DNA of 64,000 nt from Zhihengliuella sp. ISTPL4 (GTDB taxonomy: Bacteria; Actinomycetota; Actinomycetes; Actinomycetales; Microbacteriaceae): positions 3,006,727 to 3,070,726 of the forward strand of contig NZ_CP025422.1 in assembly GCF_002848265.1 (NCBI RefSeq), in the 5' to 3' direction. Shown here one piece after another: positions 14,281 through 22,251 of the stretch; position 1 is the first letter of the stretch, and the number at the start of each line of letters is the position of its first letter. The position numbers were made by a program, and so were the translations under genes. The notes under the pieces were generated by a model. The model saw only the letters and a program-made list of their open reading frames with translations, had not been told where the DNA came from and searched no databases.

Positions 14281-17200
14281 ATGAAGCGTGTACTGGCAAG
14301 CCTGACCCTGGCGGCGGTGTTCGGATCCGCCCTCGCTGCGGCGGTCCCGTCGGCGGCAGCGGCCGCGGACGATGACGCCCTCTACCTCGCGCCGGGAGGT
14401 GACGACACGGCCTCCGGCACGATCGATGACCCCCTCGCGACGCTGGAAGGCGCCCGCGACCGGATCCGCGCGCTGAAGGCGGATTCGGCGCTCCCGGACG
14501 ACGGCCTCACGGTGTACCTCCGGGAGGGCACGTACCCCCGCTCGGCGTCGTTCGAGATCGGCGCGCAGGACTCGGGTACCGCGGACGCCCCCATCACCTA
14601 TCGCTCGTACCCCGGCGAGACCGCCACCCTCACCGGCGGACGCGAGCTGCCGCGCGACCAGTTCGCCCCGGTGGATGACGCAGCGGTGACCGACCGCATC
14701 ATCGACGCCGGTGCCCGCGACCGCGTGGTCGGGATCGACCTCGCCGACCTCGGCATCACCGACTACGGCCAGCTCAGCCGCCACGGCTACTGGAAGGCCA
14801 ACGACGTCAGCACCACCCCGCCCATGGAGCTGTTCATCGACGGCCAGGGCATGACGCTCGCGCGGTGGCCCAACGCCGACGCGGCCACCCCGACCGTGCA
14901 GATGGGCGACATCATCGACGCCGGCCCCGACCGCAACGACGCCGACCTGCAGGAGCGCGGCGGCACGTTCAGCTACGGCTACGACCGCCCGAAGTACTGG
15001 ACCCAGGCCGAGGACGTGTGGCTGGACGGCATCTTCGGGTACAGCTGGGAGTGGTCGTACAACAAGATCGAGAGCATCGACACCGCGGCGAAGACCATCA
15101 CCCTCCGCTACGGCGAGATGTCCGGGATCATGAAGAGCTGGTTCCCCGACTTCCACTTCGCGCAGAACCTGCTGGAGGAGCTCGACGCCCCCGGCGAGTA
15201 CTACATCGACCGTGACGCCGGGAAGCTGTACCTCATCCCGAACGCGGCCTTCACGTCCGGCCGCGGCGCCGTGACGGTCACGACGCTCGACGAGCCGATG
15301 CTCCGCGCCGACGGGGCCTCCTACGTGAACTTCGACGACCTCGTGATGGAGTACGGACGCGCGACGGCCGCGGTGATCCTCGGCGGCTCGCACGTGACGA
15401 TCTCGCACAGCGACATCCGCAACTTCACCGACGGCGGCGTGCTCATCAACTCGCCCGGTCGCTACACCTACGACGGCATCCCGGTGAACCGCGGCGGCCG
15501 CGACCACGCGGTCACCGACAGCCGGCTCGCGCACGTCGGCGGCGTCGGCGTGGTGCTCCAGGGCGGCGACAAGACGACGCTCGAGCCCGGCCGCAACCGG
15601 GTCGAGAACTCCGAGATCGCCGACTTCGCCTACTACCACAAGGCCTACAACCCCGGTGTGATGTTCGACGGCGTCGGCAACATCGCCAGGGACAACGAGA
15701 TCCACGACGCTCCCCACCCCGGGATCATCGTGCACGGCAACGACCACCTGTTCGAACGCAACGAGGTGTACGACGTCTGCAAGCAGTTCCACGACCTCGG
15801 GGCGATCTACATGAACTCCGGCAAGACCCCGCAGCAGCGCGGCCACGTGTTCCGGGAGAACTACTTCCACGACATCGGCGTCGGCATGGCGGGCGTGGAG
15901 GGCATCTACGCCGACAACTTCACGTGGGACCTCACGATCGAGAAGAACGTGTTCGTGAACATGGGCAACGGCGCGATCAAGAGCGGCTCGGCCGACTACA
16001 TCGAGGCCCGCAACAACGTCTTCGTCGACGCCTACGCCCCGTACGACAACTACGAGCAGTGGATGGGCGATCAGGAGGGCAATGTCGTCGACCGCGACTA
16101 CATGCCGGCGTGGGAGAAGGTGTTCGCCGACAACAACGACTTCGTCGGCACGCCGTACCTGACGAAGTACCCCGAACTCGCGCACTTCTTCGAGGACGAC
16201 CACCACTTCCCGAACCACAGCACGTTCGCGGAGAACGTCGTGTGGAACCCGAACCGGGCCCGCATGGCCGGCGTCAACGAGCACGGCGCGAAGGACGGGA
16301 AGAACCTCCTGAACTACGAGGACAACTGGGTGGCCGACGCCGACCCCGGCTTCGTGGACGCCGCGAACGGCGACTACACGCTGAAGGCCGATGCGGCCGT
16401 GTTCGACCAGATCCCGGGCTTCGAGGCCATCGCGTTCGGCGAGATCGGCGTCGACGGTGAGATCGGGCAGACGCAGCAGCCGCAGACGATCCCGCTCGAG
16501 GACATCGCGTTCGACAGCGACACGCTCACGATCGACGCGGGCGACGAGGTGCGCGTGCGCGCCGTGCCGCTGCCCTGGAACGCCGACGACGCCGCGGTGA
16601 CCTACGCCTCGGCCGACACCGCCGTCGCCTCCGTCAACGACAAGGGCGTGGTGCTCGGCATGGGACCCGGCACGACCACGGTCACGGCGACGGCGAAGGC
16701 GGACGCCACCAAGACCGCGACCATCGAGGTGATCGTCGAGGAGGGCGACGGCGTGCTGCACTTCACCGACTTCGAGTCGGGGGCGAACGGCTGGCCGACC
16801 GACCCGAACCGCAGCATCCAGGTGGATGCGTCGGGCGACAAGGTGTACCGCATCCTCAAGGGCGCCAACAGCATCCTGCCGCGGGACTTCACGGAGTTCG
16901 TGCTCGACTTCGACGTCACGGCGCCGGCCACGACCCCAGCCAACGCGGGACTCATCGTCTACGACCGCAACGGCAAGGGCGGCGGCTACATCCGCTTCCG
17001 TCAGACCGCGGCCGGGCCGACCTGGACGATCTTCGACGACGCCTGGAAGGTCGTCGCCGAGAAGGTCGTGCCCGCGGCGCAGGGCCTGACCCCCGGGGCG
17101 ACCTCGCATGTCCGCATCGCGGTGCAGGACGGACAGATCCGCATCTCCGTCAATGGGGCGATCGCGCTGGAAGGCGCCGACCCCGGTCCCGGCAAGGCGG

Positions 17201-18354
17201 GTCGGGTCGGGTTCTACGTGGAGAACTACGCCTCGCTCGACTTCGACGACATCGGGTTCTCGCTCTCCGGGGTGCCGGTCACGGGCGTGAGCCTGGACGC
17301 CGACGCTGTGGGACTGACCGTGGGGGAGCGGCGGTCCGTCGCGGCCGCGGTCGCCCCGGAGGACGCCAGCGACGCCCGGGTCACCTGGACGACCGACGCA
17401 CCGGAGGTCGCCACGGTCTCCGGCGGACGCATCGCGGGGGTGACGGCGGGCACCGCGACGATCACCGCGACCTCGGTCGCCGACCCGAGCCTCAGTGACA
17501 CGGTCACCGTGACCGTGGACGATGCCGAGTATCCGACCACCCGCCTCGACGGCCAGCTGAAGGACGGCGCGAACTGGAGCCAATCCGACCTCATCACCGT
17601 GGACGACACGGGCGTCGTGATCAGCGGCCAGGGTGTGCACGGCTACGAGGCCGAGCGCTTCGGCGATACCCTGCTGCAGTTCGAGGCGGAGTTCGGCGCC
17701 TTCGACGGCGGCTGGTACGGCTTCCAGGCGCGCTCCGACCAGACCGGCCTCCCCGCCTGGCAGAACTCCAACACCGGCTACGTCGCAGTGATCAAGGAGG
17801 ACGTGATCGAGTTCCAAAGCTGGACTCCGGGACAGACCATGCTCGACACCATCCCCAACACGGTGATCGAGCCGAACTCCACGCACCGCATCGAGTTCGG
17901 CGCCGTCGCGGAGGACGGCGGCACCCGCATCGTGCTCCGGGTGGACGATGTGACCGTGTGGAACATGGTCGACGCGCGGGAGAACCTCCGCATCGGTGCG
18001 GACGGCTTCTTCAACGTCTACCACTACGGCAAGACGAGCACCCTGGCCGTCCGGCCGACACCGCCGCCCGCGACGGTGACCGGCATCTGCTGGGCGCCCG
18101 AAGCCGACCCGAAGACCCGCTACGTGCGCGGCGAGGAGCTCGACGTGACCGGCATGGTGCTGGGCGTGGACTGGAGCGACGGATCCCGCACCACCCAGCA
18201 GGTGACGGCGGACATGGTCAGCGGCTTCGACAGCAGCAAGGTGCGCCCGCACCACACGCTCACCGTGACGTACGCTGGCGCGAGCGTCGAGCTCCCGATC
18301 TCGGTGCGACCGAAGCTCAAGAACGACGAACAGGACGTGCCACGATGCGGGTGA
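14281..18354 (+). CDS. Secreted multidomain right-handed beta-helix carbohydrate-active enzyme
   Basis: The 1357-residue protein starts with a Sec signal peptide ('LAAAVPSAAAAADD'). Residues about 35-730 form a parallel beta-helix module opening with 'LYLAPGGDDTASGTIDDPLATLEGARDRIR', and include repeated helix rungs such as 'NRVENSEIADF', 'NIARDNEIHDA' and 'LFERNEVYDV'. This opening and rung pattern resembles GH141-type enzymes (alpha-L-fucosidase, xylanase). Two Big_2 Ig-like domains follow (about 742-820 and 1000-1080), separated and followed by LamG-like jelly-roll segments, and an Ig-like domain ends the protein. No cell-wall anchor is seen. It probably cleaves a polysaccharide outside the cell for the GntR-linked ABC system; the family assignment is from motif resemblance only. 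Confidence 0.8.
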   Translation: MKRVLASLTLAAVFGSALAAAVPSAAAAADDDALYLAPGGDDTASGTIDDPLATLEGARDRIRALKADSALPDDGLTVYLREGTYPRSASFEIGAQDSGTADAPITYRSYPGETATLTGGRELPRDQFAPVDDAAVTDRIIDAGARDRVVGIDLADLGITDYGQLSRHGYWKANDVSTTPPMELFIDGQGMTLARWPNADAATPTVQMGDIIDAGPDRNDADLQERGGTFSYGYDRPKYWTQAEDVWLDGIFGYSWEWSYNKIESIDTAAKTITLRYGEMSGIMKSWFPDFHFAQNLLEELDAPGEYYIDRDAGKLYLIPNAAFTSGRGAVTVTTLDEPMLRADGASYVNFDDLVMEYGRATAAVILGGSHVTISHSDIRNFTDGGVLINSPGRYTYDGIPVNRGGRDHAVTDSRLAHVGGVGVVLQGGDKTTLEPGRNRVENSEIADFAYYHKAYNPGVMFDGVGNIARDNEIHDAPHPGIIVHGNDHLFERNEVYDVCKQFHDLGAIYMNSGKTPQQRGHVFRENYFHDIGVGMAGVEGIYADNFTWDLTIEKNVFVNMGNGAIKSGSADYIEARNNVFVDAYAPYDNYEQWMGDQEGNVVDRDYMPAWEKVFADNNDFVGTPYLTKYPELAHFFEDDHHFPNHSTFAENVVWNPNRARMAGVNEHGAKDGKNLLNYEDNWVADADPGFVDAANGDYTLKADAAVFDQIPGFEAIAFGEIGVDGEIGQTQQPQTIPLEDIAFDSDTLTIDAGDEVRVRAVPLPWNADDAAVTYASADTAVASVNDKGVVLGMGPGTTTVTATAKADATKTATIEVIVEEGDGVLHFTDFESGANGWPTDPNRSIQVDASGDKVYRILKGANSILPRDFTEFVLDFDVTAPATTPANAGLIVYDRNGKGGGYIRFRQTAAGPTWTIFDDAWKVVAEKVVPAAQGLTPGATSHVRIAVQDGQIRISVNGAIALEGADPGPGKAGRVGFYVENYASLDFDDIGFSLSGVPVTGVSLDADAVGLTVGERRSVAAAVAPEDASDARVTWTTDAPEVATVSGGRIAGVTAGTATITATSVADPSLSDTVTVTVDDAEYPTTRLDGQLKDGANWSQSDLITVDDTGVVISGQGVHGYEAERFGDTLLQFEAEFGAFDGGWYGFQARSDQTGLPAWQNSNTGYVAVIKEDVIEFQSWTPGQTMLDTIPNTVIEPNSTHRIEFGAVAEDGGTRIVLRVDDVTVWNMVDARENLRIGADGFFNVYHYGKTSTLAVRPTPPPATVTGICWAPEADPKTRYVRGEELDVTGMVLGVDWSDGSRTTQQVTADMVSGFDSSKVRPHHTLTVTYAGASVELPISVRPKLKNDEQDVPRCG

Positions 18355-18950
18355 CCTTCATCGGAGACTCGATCACCGACGCGGGGCGCGATCGCTCCGA
18401 CCCGGAGTCCTTCGGGGACGGCTATGTGTCGCTCCTCGCCCCCGAGCTGCAGGCCGCCGGAGCCACGGTCCGCAACCTCGGGATCGCCGGGGACCGCGCC
18501 CGCGACCTCGCCGCCCGGTGGGACGCGGAGCTTATGCCGACCGCCCCGGAGCTGCTGACCGTGTACGTCGGCGTGAACGACATGTGGCGGCGGTTCGACA
18601 GCGACGACCCGACCCCGGCCGAGGACTTCGCCGCGACGCTCGGCGACCTCCTCGGCCGCGCGGTGTCGGCGCACGCCCCGCGGCTGATCCTCATGGAGCC
18701 GTACTTCCTCCCGGTGACGGAGGAGCAGCGCGCGTGGCTCGACGACCTCGACGGGAAACGGGCGGCGGTGCGGGTTCTCGCCGCGGAACACGGGGCGGCG
18801 TTCGTCCCCCTGCACGAGGTGTTCACGGCCGCAGCGCAGGAGTATCCGGTCGCCGAGCTCGCGCCGGACGGCGTGCACCCGACCCCGCGCGGATCCGCCC
18901 TCATCGCGGATGCCTGGCGCACGGCCGCGTCCATTAGCGATAGTCGATAA
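18345..18950 (+). CDS. SGNH/GDSL hydrolase
   Basis: This 201-residue protein has all SGNH landmarks: 'FIGDSITDAG' (nucleophile Ser9), a Gly in 'NLGIAGD', 'VGVNDMW' with the block III Asn, and 'PDGVHPT' with Asp175 and His178. Such enzymes deacetylate carbohydrates or cleave small esters. There is no signal peptide, so it would act inside the cell on imported, possibly acetylated, sugars. It overlaps the end of the beta-helix gene by ten bases and so shares its transcript. Its stop codon lies inside the operator of the following gntR gene. Confidence 0.88.
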   Translation: MRVTFIGDSITDAGRDRSDPESFGDGYVSLLAPELQAAGATVRNLGIAGDRARDLAARWDAELMPTAPELLTVYVGVNDMWRRFDSDDPTPAEDFAATLGDLLGRAVSAHAPRLILMEPYFLPVTEEQRAWLDDLDGKRAAVRVLAAEHGAAFVPLHEVFTAAAQEYPVAELAPDGVHPTPRGSALIADAWRTAASISDSR

Positions 18951-18956
18951 TGGACG
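18942..18956. promoter_or_regulatory. GntR-type operator, site B (gntR autoregulation)
   Basis: AGTCGATAATGGACG matches the locus palindrome TCGATWATCGA with one mismatch in the right arm. It occupies the spacer between a weak -35 (TTAGCG, 18934-18939) and the -10 TAGACT (18957-18962). The -10 lies seven bases from the ATG at 18970, so the gntR transcript initiated here would be leaderless. Confidence 0.6.
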
Positions 18957-18969
18957 TAGACTGATGGTC

Positions 18970-19629
18970 ATGACGGATGCTCTCGGCACGGCCGGACTGC
19001 AGCGCGGACTGCTGTCGGATCAGATCTACGCGCTCATCAAGGCGATGATCAAGGACTCCACGTTGGCCCCCGGCGAGCAGCTCGTGGAATCGCAGCTCGC
19101 CCGGCAGATGCAGGTGAGCCAGGCGCCCGTCCGCGACGCCCTCAAGCGGCTCGCCCACGAGGGTCTTGTGTCGCATGTGCGGCATCAGGGCAACTTCGTC
19201 GCCAGCTACTCCGCCGAAGAGGCGGCGCAGGCCAAGGTCGCCCGGGTCGAGCTGGAGGGGCTCGCCGGTCGGCTGGCCTGTGGGGCGCTGGACCCCGCCC
19301 GCCGGGCCGAGCTCGTCGGCCTCATTACGCAGATGCACGAGGCGGCCGAGGCGGAGGACCTCGCCCGGTTCCGCGAGCTCGACTTCACCTTCCACCGTGC
19401 GGTGATCGAGGCCAGCGGCAACGTGTACCTCCCCCGCATGTGGGACCTCCTGGAGCCGAGCCTGCGGGTCATGCACGTGCTGGGTGATCCCACCTTCACG
19501 GGAGACTGGCACGAGGTCGCCGACTGGCACGAAGGGCTCCTCGACGTGCTGGATGCCGGTGACGAAGAGGCCGCGTCCGCCCTGTTCCGCGCCCACGCCG
19601 CCGGCACCCTCCTCGACGACCCCGCCTGA
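18970..19629 (+). CDS. GntR-family regulator with FCD effector domain
   Basis: The 219-residue protein has an N-terminal GntR winged helix ('LAPGEQLVESQLARQMQVSQAPVRDALKRLAHEGLV') and an all-helical FCD domain with the metal/ligand residues in 'ELDFTFHRAVIEASGN' and 'WHEGLLDVLDAGD'. ATG 18970 fits a leaderless start behind TAGACT; ATG 18964 is an in-frame alternative two codons earlier. It lies between the beta-helix/SGNH genes and the convergent catabolic operon, and three copies of one palindrome occur at the promoters of exactly these units, so it is probably the local repressor, released by a sugar acid or sugar. Confidence 0.9.
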   Translation: MTDALGTAGLQRGLLSDQIYALIKAMIKDSTLAPGEQLVESQLARQMQVSQAPVRDALKRLAHEGLVSHVRHQGNFVASYSAEEAAQAKVARVELEGLAGRLACGALDPARRAELVGLITQMHEAAEAEDLARFRELDFTFHRAVIEASGNVYLPRMWDLLEPSLRVMHVLGDPTFTGDWHEVADWHEGLLDVLDAGDEEAASALFRAHAAGTLLDDPA

Positions 19630-19723
19630 TCCGCGCCCTCCCTCCGCGCGAGGTCGCTGCGTGGTGCCGAGGCCGCACGGACGCCGGGAGTCCTTGGGAC
19701 AGGGCGTGGATCTGCGACCGGGG

Positions 19724-20533
19724 TCAGGTAGCGAAGGGGGAGAGGCGGTCGGCGGTGCCGGCCCAGAATGCTCGAGCCTCGGCAGCGGAGAGCGGAGGAA
19801 GAGCCCGCCGGGTCGCGGCGAGAACCTCCCCGTAGGTCATTGTCCGCGTGGACATCGGCCAGTCGCTGCCGTACATCAGTCGATCCGCGCCGAAGAGGGC
19901 GAAGGCGGAGCGCAGCAGTTCCCGCGACTCGTCCGACCCGCGCGCCGTGAGGTCGAGCCCGGAGACCTTCGCCGACACCCCCGGAGCCGACGCGGCCTCG
20001 GCGAGGGCGGAGAGCCATGCGCCATCGGCCGTCCGGGCGCCGAGGCCGAGGTGGCAGACGACGATCGCGGTGTCGGGGTGCCGTCGGGACAGGGCGGCGG
20101 CGGCGGGCAGCTGGTCCGGGCGGATGAGCAGTTCGAGGGTGCGGGCGGTCGCGCCGAGGTGGGCGGCGAGGGCGTCGAGGCCGTCCACATCCGAGAGATC
20201 CGCGGCGAACTGCGGCACCGCGGCGCGCACGCCGACCACGGCGGGAGAGAACGCGACCCCCGTGGCGCCGGCGGCTCGTCCCGGCGCGGGGGTGAACTGC
20301 AGCACCACGCGCCGCAGGAACGGGTCGCGGGCGGCCGTCGCGGTCAGCCACTCCGCCTCCGCCACCGAGTCCGCCGCCTGCACGGCGATGGCGGAGGAGA
20401 CGCCGGCGTCCGCCAGCTCCCGCGCGAGGTCTGCGGCCGCGGCGTGGCGGGGAAGGCCGAGGTCATCGCGGAACCACGGGATCGGGACGGCGTCCACATC
20501 CCAGACGTGCACATGGGCGTCGACGACCCGCAC
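19724..20533 (-). CDS. Amidohydrolase, probable sugar lactonase (fuconolactonase-like)
   Basis: The 269-residue TIM-barrel amidohydrolase of the PF04909 type begins 'RVVDAHVHVWD' (His7, His9 metal or active-site pair) and ends with 'GADRLMYGSDWPMSTR', which carries the catalytic Asp. This group includes L-fuconolactone and L-rhamnono-lactone hydrolases and 2-pyrone-4,6-dicarboxylate lactonases. The gene directly follows an aldo/keto reductase (21-bp gap) of the type that oxidises aldoses to lactones, so hydrolysis of that lactone to the aldonic acid is the natural reading. It is the last gene of the seven-gene operon and converges on gntR. Confidence 0.82.
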   Translation of the reverse strand: MRVVDAHVHVWDVDAVPIPWFRDDLGLPRHAAAADLARELADAGVSSAIAVQAADSVAEAEWLTATAARDPFLRRVVLQFTPAPGRAAGATGVAFSPAVVGVRAAVPQFAADLSDVDGLDALAAHLGATARTLELLIRPDQLPAAAALSRRHPDTAIVVCHLGLGARTADGAWLSALAEAASAPGVSAKVSGLDLTARGSDESRELLRSAFALFGADRLMYGSDWPMSTRTMTYGEVLAATRRALPPLSAAEARAFWAGTADRLSPFAT

Positions 20534-20554
20534 GTCAGCTCCCGGGCCGCGCGG

Positions 20555-21499
20555 TCATGCGGCCTCCGCATCGAGGGCGTCCCACAGTGCGGCGGGCAGC
20601 GCGGCGTCGAGGCCGTCCACGAAAGCGTGCACCTCGGCGGGGGTCCGCGCCCCGACGACCACCGCATCCGCGCCGTGCCACAGCGGGAACTGCACTGCGG
20701 CATCCGCGAGGCGCACGCCATACGCGGCGCACACGGCCTGCAACCGCAGCGCCCGCTCCCGGAGCTCCGGGGGTGCGGGCTTGTACTCGAAGAACGGCGA
20801 GCCGACCGGGTCGACGAGGATGCCGGAGTTGAACACGGCGGCCGCGAGCACCCCGATGCCGCGGGCCGCCGCGGTCGGCAGCAGCCGGTCCAGGGCGGTG
20901 CGGTCGAGCAGCGTGAGCCGACCGGCCTCCATCACCACGTCGAGCGGCGCCTCGGCGACGTAGCGCTCCAGGGGGTCGAGCCGACCCAGGCCCACGCTGA
21001 TCGCGCGCACCACCCCTTCGTCGCGCAGCTCGACGAGGGCCGGGAGTGCCGTGGCGAACGCCGCCTCCACGTCCAGGGGGTCGTGCAGGTGCAGCACGTC
21101 CACGCGATCGACACCCAGCCGGGCGAGGCTGCCGTCGAGGCTCCTCCGCACGCCGTCCCTGCTGAGGTCGACGACGGAGTCGTGCCCACTCGCGGCGCCC
21201 GCGACGGGGCGGCCGTCCGCATCGACCAGCACCCGGCCGACCTTCGTCGCGATCACGTAGTCGTCCCGCGGCACGCCGCGCAGGGCGAGGCCGAGCTTCC
21301 GCTCGCTCTCGCCCGAGCCGTACAGCGGTGCGGTGTCGAAGAAACGGACATCGCGGGCGAGCGCGGCCTGCACGGTCGCCACCGCGTCGCCGTCGGGCAC
21401 GGGGGCGAAGAGGTTGCCGATCGGCGCGCACCCCAGTCCGACGTCGTCGCGCGCGGCGCCCTCGGGATTCAGCGGACGGAGCTCTGGACGGAACGCCAT
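20555..21499 (-). CDS. Aldo/keto reductase, probable aldose 1-dehydrogenase
   Basis: The protein has 314 residues from ATG 21499, which has GAGGAG eight bases upstream; a longer frame upstream lies inside the RraA-like gene. The AKR tetrad is visible: Asp55 and Tyr60 in 'DTAPLYGSGESERKLG', Lys in 'VIATKVGR' and His in 'VLHLHDPLD'. The overall pattern resembles D-threo-aldose (L-fucose) 1-dehydrogenases, which oxidise C1 with NAD(P) to give a lactone. The next gene encodes a lactonase-like protein, supporting this role. It overlaps the RraA-like gene by 31 bases. Confidence 0.82.
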   Translation of the reverse strand: MAFRPELRPLNPEGAARDDVGLGCAPIGNLFAPVPDGDAVATVQAALARDVRFFDTAPLYGSGESERKLGLALRGVPRDDYVIATKVGRVLVDADGRPVAGAASGHDSVVDLSRDGVRRSLDGSLARLGVDRVDVLHLHDPLDVEAAFATALPALVELRDEGVVRAISVGLGRLDPLERYVAEAPLDVVMEAGRLTLLDRTALDRLLPTAAARGIGVLAAAVFNSGILVDPVGSPFFEYKPAPPELRERALRLQAVCAAYGVRLADAAVQFPLWHGADAVVVGARTPAEVHAFVDGLDAALPAALWDALDAEAA

Positions 21500-22251
21500 G
21501 CCTCGTACTCCTCGCGGCTGTCGGGGGTCAACGGGTAGTAGTCGCTCAGGCGTGCGCCCTCGTCGAGACGGCGGCGGCTGAACACCTCCCACTCCTCATG
21601 ATCGCGCGCGTCGTCCACGACCTGCGGCGCCATGGCCTGTGGCACCACGACAGGGCCGTCGTCGTCCGCGACCACGAGGTCGCCCGGCATGCACAGGGCC
21701 CCGCCCACCGCGACGGGCACGTCGTACGCCCACGGCACCAGCTCCGACTGCGAGGCGTAGTGCGGGGTCGTGCCCGTCGACCACACCGGGATCCCGAGCT
21801 CGCGGATGCGGCCGGCGTCGCGGATGCGGCCGTCCACCACGATCCCGGCCCCGCCCTTGCGCGCGAAGTAGCGCGCGAGGATGTCGCCGATGCACCCGGA
21901 GAAGCGGCTGCCGTACGCCTGGATCACCAGCACGTCGCCGGGTTGCACGGCCTCGAGCACGTGCCACAGGGCGGTGTGCCGCTCGGCGTACTCCTGGCCG
22001 TCGCCCGAGGCCATGTCCTCGCGCTGCGGCATGAACTGCAGGGTCAGCGCCGAGCCGACGACGCGCTGGCCGAGGCTCAGCGGCTCCGGTCCGTCGATGT
22101 AGCTGCGGCGGATCCCGAGTCCGTGGAGCTTGGCGCACGCGGTGGCGGAGGAGATCGCGTCGAAGGAGTCGACCACGTCGCGCGAGGGCCGCTGGTAGGC
22201 CCCACCCCGCACGGGCAGGGCGAAGTCGGGTCGGATCAGATCGGCGCTCAT
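21469..22251 (-). CDS. RraA-like aldolase/dimethylmenaquinone methyltransferase-like protein
   Basis: The 260-residue protein carries the RraA signature: 'GDVLVIQAYGSRFSGCIGDILARYFARKGGAGIVVDGRIRDAGRIRELGIPVWS'. In that stretch Gly, Asp and the Arg-Asp pair bind metal and a keto acid. Catabolic members of the fold are 4-hydroxy-4-methyl-2-oxoglutarate-type aldolases or oxaloacetate decarboxylases, and RraA homologues also serve as 2-keto-3-deoxy-acid aldolases in sugar-acid pathways. In this operon it could cleave the 2-keto acid formed from the lactonase product; a dehydratase is not seen in the window. AGGAG lies just before the ATG, which overlaps the upstream stop as ATGA. Confidence 0.78.
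   Translation of the reverse strand: MSADLIRPDFALPVRGGAYQRPSRDVVDSFDAISSATACAKLHGLGIRRSYIDGPEPLSLGQRVVGSALTLQFMPQREDMASGDGQEYAERHTALWHVLEAVQPGDVLVIQAYGSRFSGCIGDILARYFARKGGAGIVVDGRIRDAGRIRELGIPVWSTGTTPHYASQSELVPWAYDVPVAVGGALCMPGDLVVADDDGPVVVPQAMAPQVVDDARDHEEWEVFSRRRLDEGARLSDYYPLTPDSREEYEAWRSVQSSVR

Noticed and set aside
17280..17530. Possible duplicated segment because two Big_2 domains and two LamG-like segments alternate in the beta-helix protein
   Set aside because: The two Big_2 copies share only the family pattern ('VAT/VASV...G...GTATIT/GTTTVT'), not near-identical sequence, so this is ordinary domain accretion rather than recent duplication.
14209..18255. Long - strand open frame of about 1348 codons opposite the beta-helix gene
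   Set aside because: The + strand protein has a signal peptide and clear domains. The antisense frame is His/Val/Arg/Gly-rich with no motif or ribosome site.
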